Below are positions 1 to 11,624 of a stretch of 64,000 nt of DNA, one piece after another; positions within the stretch are counted from its first letter, which is position 1; each line of letters starts with the position of its first letter. Source of the stretch: Fomes fomentarius (taxonomy: Eukaryota > Basidiomycota > Agaricomycetes > Polyporales > Polyporaceae). Location: contig JABYQN010000009.1 in assembly GCA_022606135.1 (NCBI GenBank), positions 2,133,001 to 2,197,000 of the forward strand, read 5' to 3'. The notes beneath the pieces are model-generated. The model did not search any database and was not told where the DNA came from. It saw nothing but the letters and a program-made list of their open reading frames with translations. The translations under genes were made by a program, and so were the position numbers.

Positions 1-855
1 CAGCAGCGCTGGAGAACCACTTAAGACCGTCGAGGACGTAGGGCATCCCGAGGTCGGTGCTTCTGCGTGCCACGGGCGTAGCTTGTGTCTCTGTGAGGGA
101 GACGTCGGACCCCCCTGGCCTCTCCGTCATCCATTGACCAGAGAGGTAAGCTGTGATAGGGTCGCGGCTGACGAACCGAGGAAGGAGCTCTGTCTTCATG
201 GCATCAGTACCGAAGAGTTCAATCACTACAAATTGCGTGGCGTCAATAAGGCAACAGTTCCCACATGGTGCATCGTATACTGACACCTAGCAGCACCATC
301 AGTCATTCCCATCGGGCACATTATCTGGGTAAACAAGGTATAAAAAGGACCCCAAGTCACGAGACGCAGTCTATGCTCACCGCGTGACAATCGCCCGTCA
401 TTATGAAGGTTCGCGCAAACTGATATGTTCGGCTGTGTTCGCCGTACTTGCGTTCATATGCGATTGCCGTGTAACCTTCCTTGATAGCGAATTGCTCAAG
501 TCGACGCCATCCTTCGGAGGTATGCAGGCGGTCGACGCGTTGACCCCATTCATTGTGCTGCACCAGTGTGGCAGGCTGCACCAGCGGCGCTAGTGGCCGA
601 ATTTCTGTATCTCAGTATAGGTGAGGGGACATAGCCGGGAAGTACATAAGTTCATGGAAGCATACCGTTGCGTAGGACGTCTCCCAGGCGAACAAGGTCT
701 TCATTCATCTCTCGCTCAATACTTGGTCCATCATCAGCAATACGAGTCCACAACATAACTCTTTCACTTACTGCTTGGGCAAAATTCGCCTCAACAGATC
801 CACGAGGACAGGATCTTGCACGTAAGGATGTTCCATTGGGTACGGAGTCTAGCAT
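1..855 (-). CDS. acyl-CoA dehydrogenase family protein, C-terminal part beyond the window
   Basis: A flavin-dependent acyl-CoA dehydrogenase/oxidase of the AidB-like type, which would oxidise an acyl-CoA or related substrate. Four exons can be read on the minus strand: about 855-666, 604-381, 324-285 and 225-1, with GT-AG introns that keep frame. The protein shows NEWGQRVDRL and TSEGW, then AIAYERKYGE, then CPMGMTDGAAR, then WMTERPGGSDVS, which is the conserved order of this family's middle domain. The rest of the catalytic domain lies to the left of position 1. The first exon's start is uncertain: an in-frame ATG lies at 855, but the frame is open further upstream. The six-C run at 110-115 is read in frame here. 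The family call is confident; substrate and compartment cannot be told. Confidence 0.8.
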
Positions 856-1715
856 GTCTGCTTCAGTATGCTGTGTGCCTCCGTGATGTTCATGGAGAAG
901 CAAACTTGTTGGAACCCTTGGTCAATCAGCATCTTGTGAACCTGCGAGTCAAAAGGATGCAGAGGTGAGCGGAGGGAGATTGTAACGACGATGATGGCAA
1001 TACGAACACCGTGTGGTGGGTTTGAGATAGCGTCGGAGTCTGAGAGGGGCTGTCCATGCGCAGGGCCCAGAGACCTACATATACACTGGAGGTTCTCAGA
1101 CCGCTCAATGATTCTTCTCCATCGCTATCATGAATTCCTCGCTCAGGTTCTCATCTGAGCGAGGCGCCGACTGGACTAGTACGCCGAGGCCGCCGAGTAC
1201 TCCGTAGGAAAGATCGAAAAGCTGGAGGTTGGAACACAGCAGCAAGAAATGGTCCAGGAGATGGACGAAAGACGGAAAGATATTCAGGTAGAAGACATTG
1301 TCGTCAGTATACTTATTAGTGTATGGAGTGACAGAATGCACCTTCCCCCCGGTCGCTTATCATCATTAGACGCGCTGTCATATGGAGGTCCTGGGCGTCT
1401 CCTTATGTGATTTGAACGCCCCATTACTATCAGTTATAGCCGACCGCAGTCTCCCCTCGGTATACAGCGTATATGATCTACGGACGTGGGCGAAGCGCGA
1501 TAATATAATAAGACTGGACCTTTGTAAATAATAGCAAGGAGCTACATAGTACATACAGATGTTCCGAACTCGAGTCACACGGTCATCGGGACTAGCCGAT
1601 CCGTAAGTATGCAAGCCACCAAACAGTGACCAAACCGATGCACATGCTAATTGTCAAGAAATGCACCAAACTACGAACCACGCAAACAGCCTGAGCGCGG
1701 AGAAGTAACTTTGGA
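856..1715. other. intergenic stretch, no supported gene
   Basis: Upstream of the acyl-CoA dehydrogenase exons and downstream of the HET gene. A plus-strand segment at about 1170-1340 reads as a charged, Gln/Glu-rich, helix-like peptide (IEKLEVG, QQQEMVQEMDERRK), but it is flanked by stops. It may be the relic of a gene tail; I could not place it. Confidence 0.4.
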
Positions 1716-4142
1716 TCATGTCAACCTGACCCGCCTGAGCGGTTCCATCCTTGCGCCTACCCACAACCAGAAAGACCTCGAGCGGATTGTCTCAACAGTG
1801 TCAGGAGCTCCGAGGGCTACACTACCGGGGGCGACAAACTTGCAGACAAGTGGGTCGGAAGGGGAGGGAGGCGAATCCGCGTTTGAGGACTCCCCCCGTC
1901 GCTCTGCTGCCTCGGGCGATGCTGATCGACTACGAGGCACGATCTGTACAACCCCTACGCCCTCCTCGCGCGTGGCTTCGGGCAGGGTGGCCTGCTTCAT
2001 GATGAAGGCATTGAAGGTGAGAGGGCGCCTGAAAAAATGACCGTCCTCAGTGAAAGTGCGGAAAGACATCGGTGAGAGCACCAAGTGCAGGACGCGGGAT
2101 GCGCAACCAGCGCGCGTGCATTGGAGATGGCGAGGACGTTGACCACCGTAGTCATCCGAGGGCGTATCACCGTCATCCCGGGAAATGGTCATAACGATCC
2201 CCATGTGTTCAAGGATAGTAATGGGTTCCGAGAGACGCACGACGGTGAAGGTTCCAAACAACCCCTTGTCGTTGCAGGTCGCGACCAGTGGATCGTCTGC
2301 ATCGCCTGGCCAAATGACGTCGCTCAGCGTTCTGGGCGCCCAGGTGAAGTTCGGTACGGCTAGTCTCTCGCTGAGCCAACCGAAGACAGCAAGCTGGCGA
2401 GGAAGGTCCTTGACCCTCATGAGGAGGGCTTTCATCCGCTGCTGTGCGTCATCGAATTTGAGAAGCTCTGATGCATCGACACCAAGCAGTCCGGCAATTG
2501 CCAGGGGTTCGTCCTCAGGATGACTCGTCGTGCGGTATCGGAGTAGCGCGATGATGTCGTTGAGCGTGCACTTCGGGGACTCGGCCAAGCGCTTTCGAAA
2601 CTCCTTGGTCGAGTCGTCCTGGCACCGATACTGGAGGATGGGGATGAGCCCCGATGCGGTGTGGTACGCCGCGCCATTGAAGTGCGTGCAGTCGATGACG
2701 CCGTCTGCGACCTCGAAATAGAGCTCGCGCGCGAGCATGCCCTCCTGCAACGTCCAGATGCGCTGGACCCAGCCTGAAGTTGCGATACGCAAGAGGCATG
2801 CCTCCTTCGGGGCGGACAGCGAGCACTGACTGCGGATACCGCTGTCGATAACGAGGACCTTGTCTGCATTCTCGTACGTTTCTGCCATCAGACCGATTGC
2901 ACGACGACGGAGAGGCTTGTCTTCCGGGACACAGAGCCCATCTTGCCAGAATGCGCCGTTCGGGTTGAGCCGACGGGCGAGCTCGTCTAGTCGTCTGACT
3001 TGACAGAGCGGAAGGCCGTCCTCGGTCACGCTACCAAGACCATCGGCCCAGACGTGCGAGATTGCGACGTAGGGCCCACGGGTTGCTCCTTGCACGGTGA
3101 GCTCGCTTCCGTCGAAGACGACGACGGGGACCTGGCCAGCCTGGAGGAGCCCGCGGACACCTTCAAAGGAAGGTACCACATGCTCACAGGTGCAGTCCGA
3201 GCTGATGTGCTGTGGCTTGTAGTTCGCAGTGTCCACCGTCTCTACGTGGTTCACCGTAGGTGCATTATCCAAGGCGTATGCGACAAATGGGATGCCGGGG
3301 TAGCCTCCAAGGAGACGCTCCATCTCGACCGAGGCCCGCTCACCCCAGCGCGGAGCCAGTAGCTCAGTACGGAGGGTGTATGCCACTTCGCCGAACATCC
3401 TCGTGCGCCCTTCAACAAAGTCTTGGGCCCTGGAGTCTCCCCATATCGCCCGTATGCACCTAGATAGAGATGTGAGGAAGGTCATCACAGTGCAGAGCTT
3501 CATGGGCTCACGCCCCTGGAGGAGGGACGTATTGGAGGCGTAGATAGCGTCATCGAGACGAGAGGCAAGGCGGATGATGGCCTGCGTGATGCATTCTCCG
3601 TGTGCATGGTGTGAGGAATCGGGCGCTTTCTCGCACATAACACGCGCCCAGGGAACAATGAGGCGGGATAGCTTGTCTCCGGAGAGTATCCGATGGCCGC
3701 CGCAAGTGTCATCATGGACGAGCATCTGCTCGAGAGGAATCTTCGCGTCCATGACATCCTCTAGGAGGTCCAAAGTCAACTCCCGCAAGGACGGTTGCCT
3801 GCGAGGAAGGATGCTCTGCTCCTTGTCCCCGCTATCAAGTGATTCCTCCTCGGTCCAATAGATGTCAAGGAAGTAGACAAAATGATCACCGACCCAGCGT
3901 AGTTGGGACGGATCGAGGGAATCGTCGACAGCACAGACTGTCTTCTTTGTACCTGGGATAGGTTGTTTGTGGCCTATAGCTAGCTGTCTCCCCAAGTGAA
4001 CACAAAGTGCGTACCATGAGAATGGATGACCTGCTTCTGTCTGATCTGACGGATCAATGGGCCGATACGTCCTGCGTTTATCGCAACCAGAGAAAGTAAA
4101 CCTGCTGAGATCAGGCCAGGTTTTATGACTGGTTACGTGCAT
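1716..4142 (-). CDS. HET (heterokaryon incompatibility) domain protein
   Basis: A single uninterrupted frame of 808 residues. The HET domain starts near residue 357 with YVAISHVWADGLG, continues with AFWQDGLCVPED near 397-408 (the usual form is FWIDTLCIPQD) and reaches WVQRIWTLQEG near 458-468. The order and spacing are those of the family. Known HET proteins act in non-self recognition at hyphal fusion and can trigger cell death; in basidiomycetes most members have no tested role, so that function is inference. About 350 residues precede the domain, with no motif I recognise, and about 340 follow it, ending in a Ser/Pro-rich tail. I see no NACHT, WD or ankyrin partner domain and no neighbouring second HET gene. 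The ATG at 4142 is the first in frame. Confidence 0.88.
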   Translation of the reverse strand: MHVTSHKTWPDLSRFTFSGCDKRRTYRPIDPSDQTEAGHPFSWYALCVHLGRQLAIGHKQPIPGTKKTVCAVDDSLDPSQLRWVGDHFVYFLDIYWTEEESLDSGDKEQSILPRRQPSLRELTLDLLEDVMDAKIPLEQMLVHDDTCGGHRILSGDKLSRLIVPWARVMCEKAPDSSHHAHGECITQAIIRLASRLDDAIYASNTSLLQGREPMKLCTVMTFLTSLSRCIRAIWGDSRAQDFVEGRTRMFGEVAYTLRTELLAPRWGERASVEMERLLGGYPGIPFVAYALDNAPTVNHVETVDTANYKPQHISSDCTCEHVVPSFEGVRGLLQAGQVPVVVFDGSELTVQGATRGPYVAISHVWADGLGSVTEDGLPLCQVRRLDELARRLNPNGAFWQDGLCVPEDKPLRRRAIGLMAETYENADKVLVIDSGIRSQCSLSAPKEACLLRIATSGWVQRIWTLQEGMLARELYFEVADGVIDCTHFNGAAYHTASGLIPILQYRCQDDSTKEFRKRLAESPKCTLNDIIALLRYRTTSHPEDEPLAIAGLLGVDASELLKFDDAQQRMKALLMRVKDLPRQLAVFGWLSERLAVPNFTWAPRTLSDVIWPGDADDPLVATCNDKGLFGTFTVVRLSEPITILEHMGIVMTISRDDGDTPSDDYGGQRPRHLQCTRAGCASRVLHLVLSPMSFRTFTEDGHFFRRPLTFNAFIMKQATLPEATREEGVGVVQIVPRSRSASPEAAERRGESSNADSPPSPSDPLVCKFVAPGSVALGAPDTVETIRSRSFWLWVGARMEPLRRVRLT

Positions 4143-5649
4143 GAGGAGTTAGCAGAAAGCTACTAATATTTTAAGGTGAGACCAACATGTGTTCGCGACT
4201 ACCTGCCGCAAGGACCATTCCACCATGGTAGAGCAGGAGCTGAGTCGAAGTACTAGAGGACAGGCCGTCGGTTGTATATCAACACGCTGCCCGGGGAGCA
4301 CATGCTGAAGGACGTACTTTGACAATTGGGTGGGAGGAATATTGAGAGGAGTGGAGGGTGCGTGGACGACTCCGTGGTGGTGTACCACTTAACACTAGCA
4401 GCATACTTATATCCGCCTAAGTCTGTCTACCCGTCAATGTCAAAAGTACTTTCACGGTTTGGAGTGTCTCAACTAACCGCCGCTCGATGAGCGGTTCCTA
4501 TTCGGTTCCTATTCAACTAACCTATTTATGGACGCACTGCGCATGATGCATGTCGTGGGCAACACTTAACCGCACTCGGAGCACCAGGATGGGGATGTTC
4601 ACTGCAAACGTCCGAGCTACGGTAACTTAACCCGCACGACCATCGCATGAGTGGAGCGCAACGAGTAAGTTCCGGGAGGCGATGAGTTCCACGGAGCAGG
4701 AGTGACAGGAAGGGGAGCACGGTTCTGGCGGGTGAGCCTGCGAGCCAAACTGGCAGGTCCAGTAAGCCAAGCCTCATCAAGCTTATAGCAAATTGCAAAT
4801 TCCTACTCGTCGCTGTCGAAAAACGCCTGTCTTGGATTAAGTCTATCGACAAACGTGACGCTCATGGTCTGTTAGCTAGAGACTCCCCACCCTCCGAGTA
4901 CCGCCACTTACCCTACACCGGGCTCCATTCCAAGCTCTCATCCACCAATGAGCATTCTCAGTTGTAAGGTTGAGCTGGGGCGCCGCCCGACGACTAGAGC
5001 TTTGCACCTCTGCTGTAAGCAGAAATTCTATACTGCTCAAGACCAGAATTAGCGCAAGGTGTCTACCATGAAGAAATAGATCCCGTAAATGAGAAGAGTG
5101 CGTCAGTGTAGGGCCGTCTATCCCGCTTGTCAGTAGCCCCGCCCAATGAGACTAGTACTGATGTCAGCGCTGTCAGCAGTCGCTCTGGTCGCAGTATTAC
5201 AGGGCACTTACTAGATACTACTATCAATCTAGAACTTGAGCCCATGTCTGTTGTATAGATGCGGTGGGGTGGTATTAACGGGAACGACACCCTAGCCTCG
5301 TACCAGGATCTTCTGCGCCGCGTGAGGGGTTTGCGTAGAACCTAGGCGTGCAAAGACCGGACACATTTAGAGTAGTCTTGCTACGATGGCTGAAGTTCAA
5401 ATTCATATCGATGAAGGAAATGGGGACGACAGCACGCACCAGTCAACAACGCTAACACAGCAGCCACAGTCCTTTCTATGTCTTGCGGATAATTGGAGTT
5501 ACATACTTTGGACAAGTAAGAAGTAACAGTAGAAGTAAGGCCCACTACGTACGGGTTGGCGCTCACGGATGTGCGGCGGGAAAATCCGGTAGGAGAGTTT
5601 TGGGCGTGTTCGCGTCCGCGCCAGCAGACACGACCATTTCACTACCGCC
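4143..5649. other. intergenic stretch, no supported gene
   Basis: About 1.5 kb between the HET gene start and the ATP synthase subunit gene. Only short frames without recognisable motifs are present. A short direct duplication (CGGTTCCTATT) lies at about 4491-4514. Confidence 0.5.
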
Positions 5650-6086
5650 ATGTCCTAGTGCGCCCTCTTTCTCCCATTGTTGTCTGGCTTGTCGTCCTAA
5701 TCGCAGTTGTCTCAAGCGTAATCCTCGGCCGTGCCATCAAAAACGAGTACCTTGCGCTCGGCACTATCTTTGGCACAGTAGGGGCCACCCTACTCGCCAC
5801 GAGTGGTGGTAAGAAGGCGTCTCCGGCAGCCAAGCCTACCCTTGAGCAGGTGAAGGACTCGGTCAAGATTAGTGCCAGCTCGAGGTATGTCGCGCAGTAA
5901 TGGTCGGAATCTCAACCCAGGCACTCAACTCTTCCCCCGCGTGTGTTTGCTCAATCCACAGAGAGGAGGAGGAATTGTACGTGCTAGTGCAACTTGATAG
6001 AGACGAGAACGGACTGTCGACAACTGACCAGGTTCGACAGCATCAAGGCATTCATTGCAGACGCGGAGAAGGAGTCCAAGCACTGA
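5650..6086 (+). CDS. ATP19: mitochondrial F1Fo-ATP synthase subunit k (Atp19-like)
   Basis: A 78-residue inner-membrane subunit of the mitochondrial ATP synthase, associated with the dimer interface in yeast. Four coding exons: 5650-5657, 5717-5884, 5962-5976 and 6041-6086. Their sum, 237 nt, is exactly in frame. The product starts MSYVILGRAIKNEYLALG, has one membrane segment around GTIFGTVGATLLATSGG, and ends with the acidic/basic tail EEEEFIKAF...EKESKH. Both the N-terminal motif and the length match fungal subunit k. The first coding exon is only 8 nt (ATG TCC TA) and the third only 15 nt. The first acceptor is TCTCAAG at 5716; a CAG ten bases upstream (5706) would put the message out of frame. 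Automated prediction will easily miss this gene. Confidence 0.88.
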
Positions 6087-6462
6087 CACTACAATCCTTG
6101 TCGCAACATGGTAGCTCAATAGAGACTTTAGCCTACGCCTCTGCTATGTTTCTGCCCGCCTTCATCCCCGTCCGCGAATATCATACGTTCTACTTTCCTG
6201 TCGCCTTCGTGTGTGAGTGAGTGGAGAACGCATTGCTGCGCGTGGTCGAATTCGTTTGAGCGCGGAGAGATCACCTCCGTTGCAACTTGAATTGCTCGGC
6301 TATTCGTCCGTCGCCACCAAGAGCGGTTGCGCTTGTCAGTGTCACAGTCCTTGCTCTGTACCGTGTCCCTGAGAAGACAGCCGCGTTCTCTACCACCCTC
6401 TGTCGTTTACCTTAGATCCTGCATGAACCCCGCCAGACTCTCGTTACGTATTTAATGCCAAT
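6087..6462. other. intergenic, promoter region of the downstream gene
   Basis: No gene is supported. It contains the 3' end of the ATP synthase subunit gene and pyrimidine-rich sequence before the next ATG. Confidence 0.4.
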
Positions 6463-8358
6463 ATGAGCTCGCCCGTCCCGCCCAGTCCATCTCTCTCTGC
6501 TCCCCGTCCTCTCCAGCTCGTCGACGGCAATATTCAATCTCCTGCCCTCTCTTCCTGTCCTTCACCTACCGCCTCTGGTTTGTCCACGCCGCCGCCCAGC
6601 GCGCACACATTCAATCCGCGCAGGCAGTCTTCCATTTCGTACTATCCCAGCGACCACACACCGACTTGGGATATTCGCTCCCCGACTACCGCTGGCCCGT
6701 CTTCGCTCAGGCGCAGCGCCTCCCTCAACCAGAACGCCCCTGCAAGACTCGTCTTGAAGGGCGACAGGCGCAGCTTGCCTACGTCGGATGTCGTAGTCGA
6801 GGATCGTCCCCCGCTCACGCTCACCGAGAAGTACGTCCTCCTTTCCGCTATCCCATGCTCCGAGCACGAACCATCGTCGTTCTGAACGCACTGTCGTCGC
6901 CCTGCCCATTGCATTTAATTTGCAGACACGCCGACCTCCTCCGGTTCATCGCCCAGAAAGAGTCCAAATGCCTCGAACTCCGCTCCCAGCTCGCCGCCCA
7001 CGAAGCCGAGCTCGCCCAGCTCAAGCGCAAGTGGGAGCGCATCGTCAGTCGCGGCATGGACCGTGCCTATTCGCAGCAGCCTGCACACCCCGGCGCAGCC
7101 TCCGCCTCTCTCCTTTCTGGCGCGGTCAAGGACGTGAGCAGGCTCCTCGCTGCGGGCCTCAGCGACCTCTCTCCCCCCTCTCCATCACCCGCCCCAAAGC
7201 AAGACTCGATACCCGCCCTTCCTCCTCTCCGCACTCCGGTGCTGAGGGCAGGGAGGACGTATGGGCACGCGAACACCCAGAGCACGTCGTCCGTCTCTAC
7301 GTCCGGTACCTCCGCAACATCTGCATCCCTGACGAGCTCGAGCGTCCGCCTGTCACAGTCTTCTGCGTCATCGCTGGCCTTTGACGAGCCGCCCTACGAG
7401 CAAGACGAGCGCGAAGAAGAGCATGCACGCGAGTCCGAGTCTCCGGTCCAGTACAAGCGCAGGTCAGTACGTGTCGACGGTGGGACGGGCATCGAGAGCC
7501 CGATAGAGATCTCGCCCTCCAGCGCGACCAAGGCTGCGAAACTGCACCGGCGCAAGAGCCGCGAAGTGCCTGCGCCCCCGTCCCCTCTGATTGCGTCCTC
7601 GACCACTCCGGGATCCGATGTGCTGCACGACGAGGAGGAAAAGAAGAAGACTATCTCGAAGCGGTCGAGTCTGCAGATCGGCGCGAACGGGCTCCCGCCC
7701 GCTGCGTCTATCCCTGGTCTTGGGCCCCTCGCGAGTCCTCTGGCATCGACGTGGATGGGCAGCATGGGCAGCAGCGTAGGCAAGAAGTGGGAGGAGCTGC
7801 AGAAAGGCGAAACGTGAGTGTCCCTCTCTATCTGACATACATACCCTTCCCCCCGCTCTCGACCGCCCGCCTGCCTAGCGGTTCAAGCTGGATTATGTAG
7901 GTATGCATGCGCATGAACGCTCGCTGACCCATAAATCATCACCACGTAGGTTCACAAAGAGCCAGAAACGCGCCTCGCTCCTCATCTCCGACGCAGCGAA
8001 CTCGCTCTTCGCCGCACTCACCTCGCCCTCCTCCTCCTCCTCGAGCACACCAACAGCCGCTCCCGCGCGTTCCCCCAATTCCCTCGGCGCCAGCTTCTCC
8101 TCCCTCGCCTCCTCCACGTCCGCTTCCGGTCCTACTCCCTCCCCTTCCATCAGTGCACGCTCGCTCCTGGAGGACGACGACGACGCGCCTGCACTCCGCG
8201 GCAGCGTCCTGGTGCCGGACTCGATCCAGACGCCGCTCACGCCGTCGCCTGCTGCCGCTAAGGCTCACGCAAAGCCGGCGCAGAAGCCGAGCGTGGCGAC
8301 ACCGAACAAGGTGCAGAGCAAGAGCCTACTAGACGACGACGACGAGTGGAATTGGTAG
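6463..8358 (+). CDS. Ser/Pro-rich protein with a short coiled coil, function unknown
   Basis: Three exons, 6463-6830, 6926-7813 and 7950-8358, give 554 residues with all junctions in frame. Residues 1-120 are Ser/Pro-rich. At the first junction the frame enters a conserved-looking helix, EKHADLLRFIAQKESKCLEL, followed by heptad-like KR/E residues (LKRKWERIV). This is a predicted coiled coil of about 45 residues. The rest is Ser-rich and low in structure, ending in an acidic DDDDEWNW tail. The helix resembles fungal proteins carrying a domain of unknown function (DUF4048 is my best guess, unverified). No signal peptide, membrane segment or catalytic motif is seen. It may be a cytoskeletal or trafficking adaptor, but that is speculation. 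Confidence 0.8.
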
Positions 8359-9745
8359 ATTACATCATGCATATAGACTTCACAGTTACGAGGAGGGAGC
8401 CCTCGCGCACTACATAACTCACCAGATGCGATGCTGGATCATATTTCTCATAGTGATGATAGCATGCACGCTGGTGCAGGGCGCGGGGCGCCCTGCTGGA
8501 GGGTTGTGACTGGGACACACGCGGATAAATTGGCAAGAAGAAGGCTACAATTTGGGTATACATACATACGACCGTCATACACATACTTATCATCTCCATA
8601 CGCATACACGTACACACTCACGCAGCCACGCACCTTGCACCTTGCACCTCGCACCACACTACACTACCGGATGTTGTTTTTGCTTTCGCTCCTTGTTCGC
8701 GATGGAATGCACTAATTGATATTTGTGTTCCTCCTTCCGTTTCCACCCGCTGCCTTAAGTATGAGGAAGGTGTCCGTCACGCCAATTTCTGCACTTGCTT
8801 TCGTTGCTTCAAGTTCGAGGTTGAAGATAAACGTCTTCGGGGTCGCACGAGTAGATCCCAAGCTTACTCCAATAGATTCACACAAGCAACCCTGATAGTA
8901 ATACATCTAAGTAGGCAGTACTGCAACTTGGCATCATCGAAGGAGCGCCCGGGGGCTTTTACGTCCGAGAGAAGCAGTGCGAGACCATGATCGTCAAGGA
9001 GGGAAAGGTAAGTAGAGCGGAACGACCGGAATCGCAATAGAAGGGGTGTTCCCAGGTCCACACCCCCCCAGGCACGTTGCACCCAAGGCACTATCTCGAA
9101 AGACGCCAAAGAGTGAGTATGCGCTGGAGGGAGAACCGAGGCGTCTTCTCTTGTCTTCTGGTCGGAGGGAGGAATTGGGGTGGGGCGGGGCGACCAGAGA
9201 AGCGAGGAAGGGTGTTTATCCCAGGGAGACCTCCAGTACGTGCACACGAGGCATGATATCGAAGGACGCCAAGCATGAGCCTGTACCGAAGGACACCGAG
9301 GGCACCTTCGTCGTTTTTCCTGGTGGAGGAGGGCGGGGACGGATGGTCCGCGGAGAGCGGTCGAAAGCAGCGAGAGCAGGTCGAAAGCGAGCGGGCGAGT
9401 CTGGCGTTGGGCATTAGGCGGGACGGAGGGTGTTGGGGGTAGTAGTAGTATTAGTATATGCCATAGATCTTGCTGTTTGATGGTACCCAAGAGGAGAGAC
9501 ATATTATCCGAGGAAGTCCAGATCCAGAGTCGGCGGCCGCGAGAGATATAGCAAGGCACGAGATTAGCAGAAAAGATGCAGGAAGATAGAGGACTCAAGT
9601 CCGAGTGGCGGAGAAATTTGCAGGCGAGCGTTGGTCGTGTCGTCAAGTGTCGTCAAAAGTGAAAAGTTTGCGCAAAAAGGGAGCAGGAGATGCGTATCCA
9701 AGCAATGTTTGTTGTGATGGCCCTCCGAGGGTAGGTGCTGCGAAC
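8359..9745. other. intergenic stretch, no supported gene
   Basis: Contains CA-rich low-complexity sequence at about 8555-8660 and two diverged copies of a short segment around ATCTCGAAAGACGCCAA (about 9085-9120 and 9255-9285). A 260-residue minus-strand frame (8864-9646) has no motif and a skewed composition, so I do not call it a gene. Confidence 0.45.
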
Positions 9746-11624
9746 CTAGCACCCGACCTGCAGCTGGTAGCCAGAGCCGTAACCCTTGACTAGGTCGTGG
9801 TTGTAGTCATAGGCGTGCTCGTTCGAGAGCTCCTCTTCTGAGTCGTCGGCGGTGATATAGGATGTAGGGGGTTGTGACTCGTCCTCGCCTAGGGAAACCG
9901 CGCGGGCCTGCTTCTGCTCGTTGACCCAGCCGTCGAGCTCCTTGTGCAGGCGCTCTTGATCCATCGAAGAGTTGAATACCCTATACTTCTTGAGGATCGC
10001 GGCCAGCTTGGGGCAGATAGGCGACCCGTCGGGAAGTGTGATGGCATCGATGTCCAGATAGTTGTCGTCCTGGACGCCGTCCTCGGGCTCGTCGAAGGTG
10101 CGCCACGCGTCTTCCTCCGCTAGGAGTTCGTCCAGAATGCTCACATTGGATAGCTCCTGGCTCTGTCGGGCGCTCCATGCGTCTTCCTCTGCTACAAGCT
10201 CGTCAAGGATGTTGGACCCGCGTGACTTGCGCCGGTTAGCTGTCTCAGGTTGAGAGTCGCCTCCGCTCTCAGTGTCAACAGAAAGGCCCAAGCCGAAACG
10301 TCCCCCGGTTACACCGAGGGCCGCAGCCTGTCGCCTCTTCTTCGGTGATACCTGAGACATGGAGATCTTCCCCGAGACGAGGGACACGTCGGACAGCTTC
10401 TCCCGAGGAGCGTGTGTGCTGGGAGGAGGCACCATGAGGTACTGCCGCTTAGCGAGGCTCGGGGCCTCTGGGTGGTAGTACTTGACCTCCGTGGCCAGGT
10501 ACTGCGTGCTCGTCGAGGACGAAAGCGGGAGGTGCGCCGGCAGAGGGGGCGTCTCGAGGGGAGGGCTATCGAACGAGGGGGACGACGACCCCGACTGTGA
10601 CTCGACGTCGGAGTCGAGCTCCGGTAACTCCATGGCCATGGAGTACACCGACTCCTCTGAATCAGAACCTTCGCAGCAGGAGAAGAATTCCTCATGGTCT
10701 TCGTCGAAGTTGTAGGCCTCGTAGTCCCCCCGAAGGAGTCCTGACTGTAGATGCTGGCGTCGCTGTCCTCGGCGGGAATACCCAACTGCAACTGCTCGTC
10801 CTCAGGGCGGGGAGCGACGATGACGATGTCCGGGATGATGAGCGCTGACTCTAGAGTCGTTGTCGACATTGAGGATGCTGCTACAAGCCCGGTTGAAGGG
10901 ATGTGGACGCTGCATTCATCCTTGGCTTGTTCCCTGATGGCGGAGAGGTGGGGGCGTACCCAATCGGGGTACTCGAGGGTAGAGTTTGGGTCTGCCGTCT
11001 CGATCGACACCTGGAGGCCGGCGGATGCCTGGACGTCCTCGTCCCTTTTGGAGGCCTTCTCCGCTGTGGTGGGGGTAGGCAAAGGAGCCTCTTGAAGGTC
11101 GATGGTCGCCTCGATGTCCTCGCTCCTCATGGAGGAGTCTACAGTCCCCTGCGTGATGTGGGAAGGCGCGAGATGCTAACGGCTATCAGAACTTCGCATG
11201 AGAGAGGAGGAAGGAGGCTTACCTTGATTTTGCCCGCGCCGGGCCAGGGGAGCTGACCAATTGCCTTGCAGAGGACAGAGTCTCGGAGACGCGCAGACGC
11301 GGTGACGCGGACATGGACCGCAGGAAGCGGCAGCTTACCAGAGGCCTTTCGCGACCCTGACATGATTTCAGCAGCACTGAGCGTCGACCAAGGGTGGATG
11401 CGTTGCCCTGTCTCGGTCTTGTGGGTCAAGGACTGGTCTTGAGCCTCGACGTCGACGTCGTGAGAGTGCTGCACCTGTGCCCTGAGGTGTCGGTGAGTGC
11501 GGTAAATAAGCACGACGAGGGTGCCTATGATGAGCGCAAGGACTGCAACGCCGACCGCGCTGACCATGACGTAATGAGGGCTCGCCATTGGCAGTGAGGC
11601 CATGCTCGAGATTATGGGTGGCAT
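9746..11624 (-). CDS. single-pass membrane protein with long cytoplasmic tail, frame broken at a C run
   Basis: Exon 1 (11624-11223) encodes a short N-terminus, one strong membrane segment (VSAVGVAVLALIIGTLVVLIY, near residues 20-40) and a basic stretch RTHRHLR. This suggests a type III orientation with the long tail in the cytoplasm. A 74-nt intron (11222-11149) leads to exon 2 (11148-9746). Within exon 2 the frame changes at six Cs, 10726-10731. One more C would join SQDSFGG to DYEAYNFDEDHEEF and give about 601 residues. The tail carries two copies of a motif ILDEL(V/L)AEEDAW, 26 residues apart, which may be binding sites. No family is recognised. Only the single-base loss argues against an intact gene, and I think it is a consensus error. 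Confidence 0.7.

Noticed and set aside
8864..9646. 260-residue minus-strand frame
   Set aside because: No domain, odd composition, and overlaps diverged short repeats.
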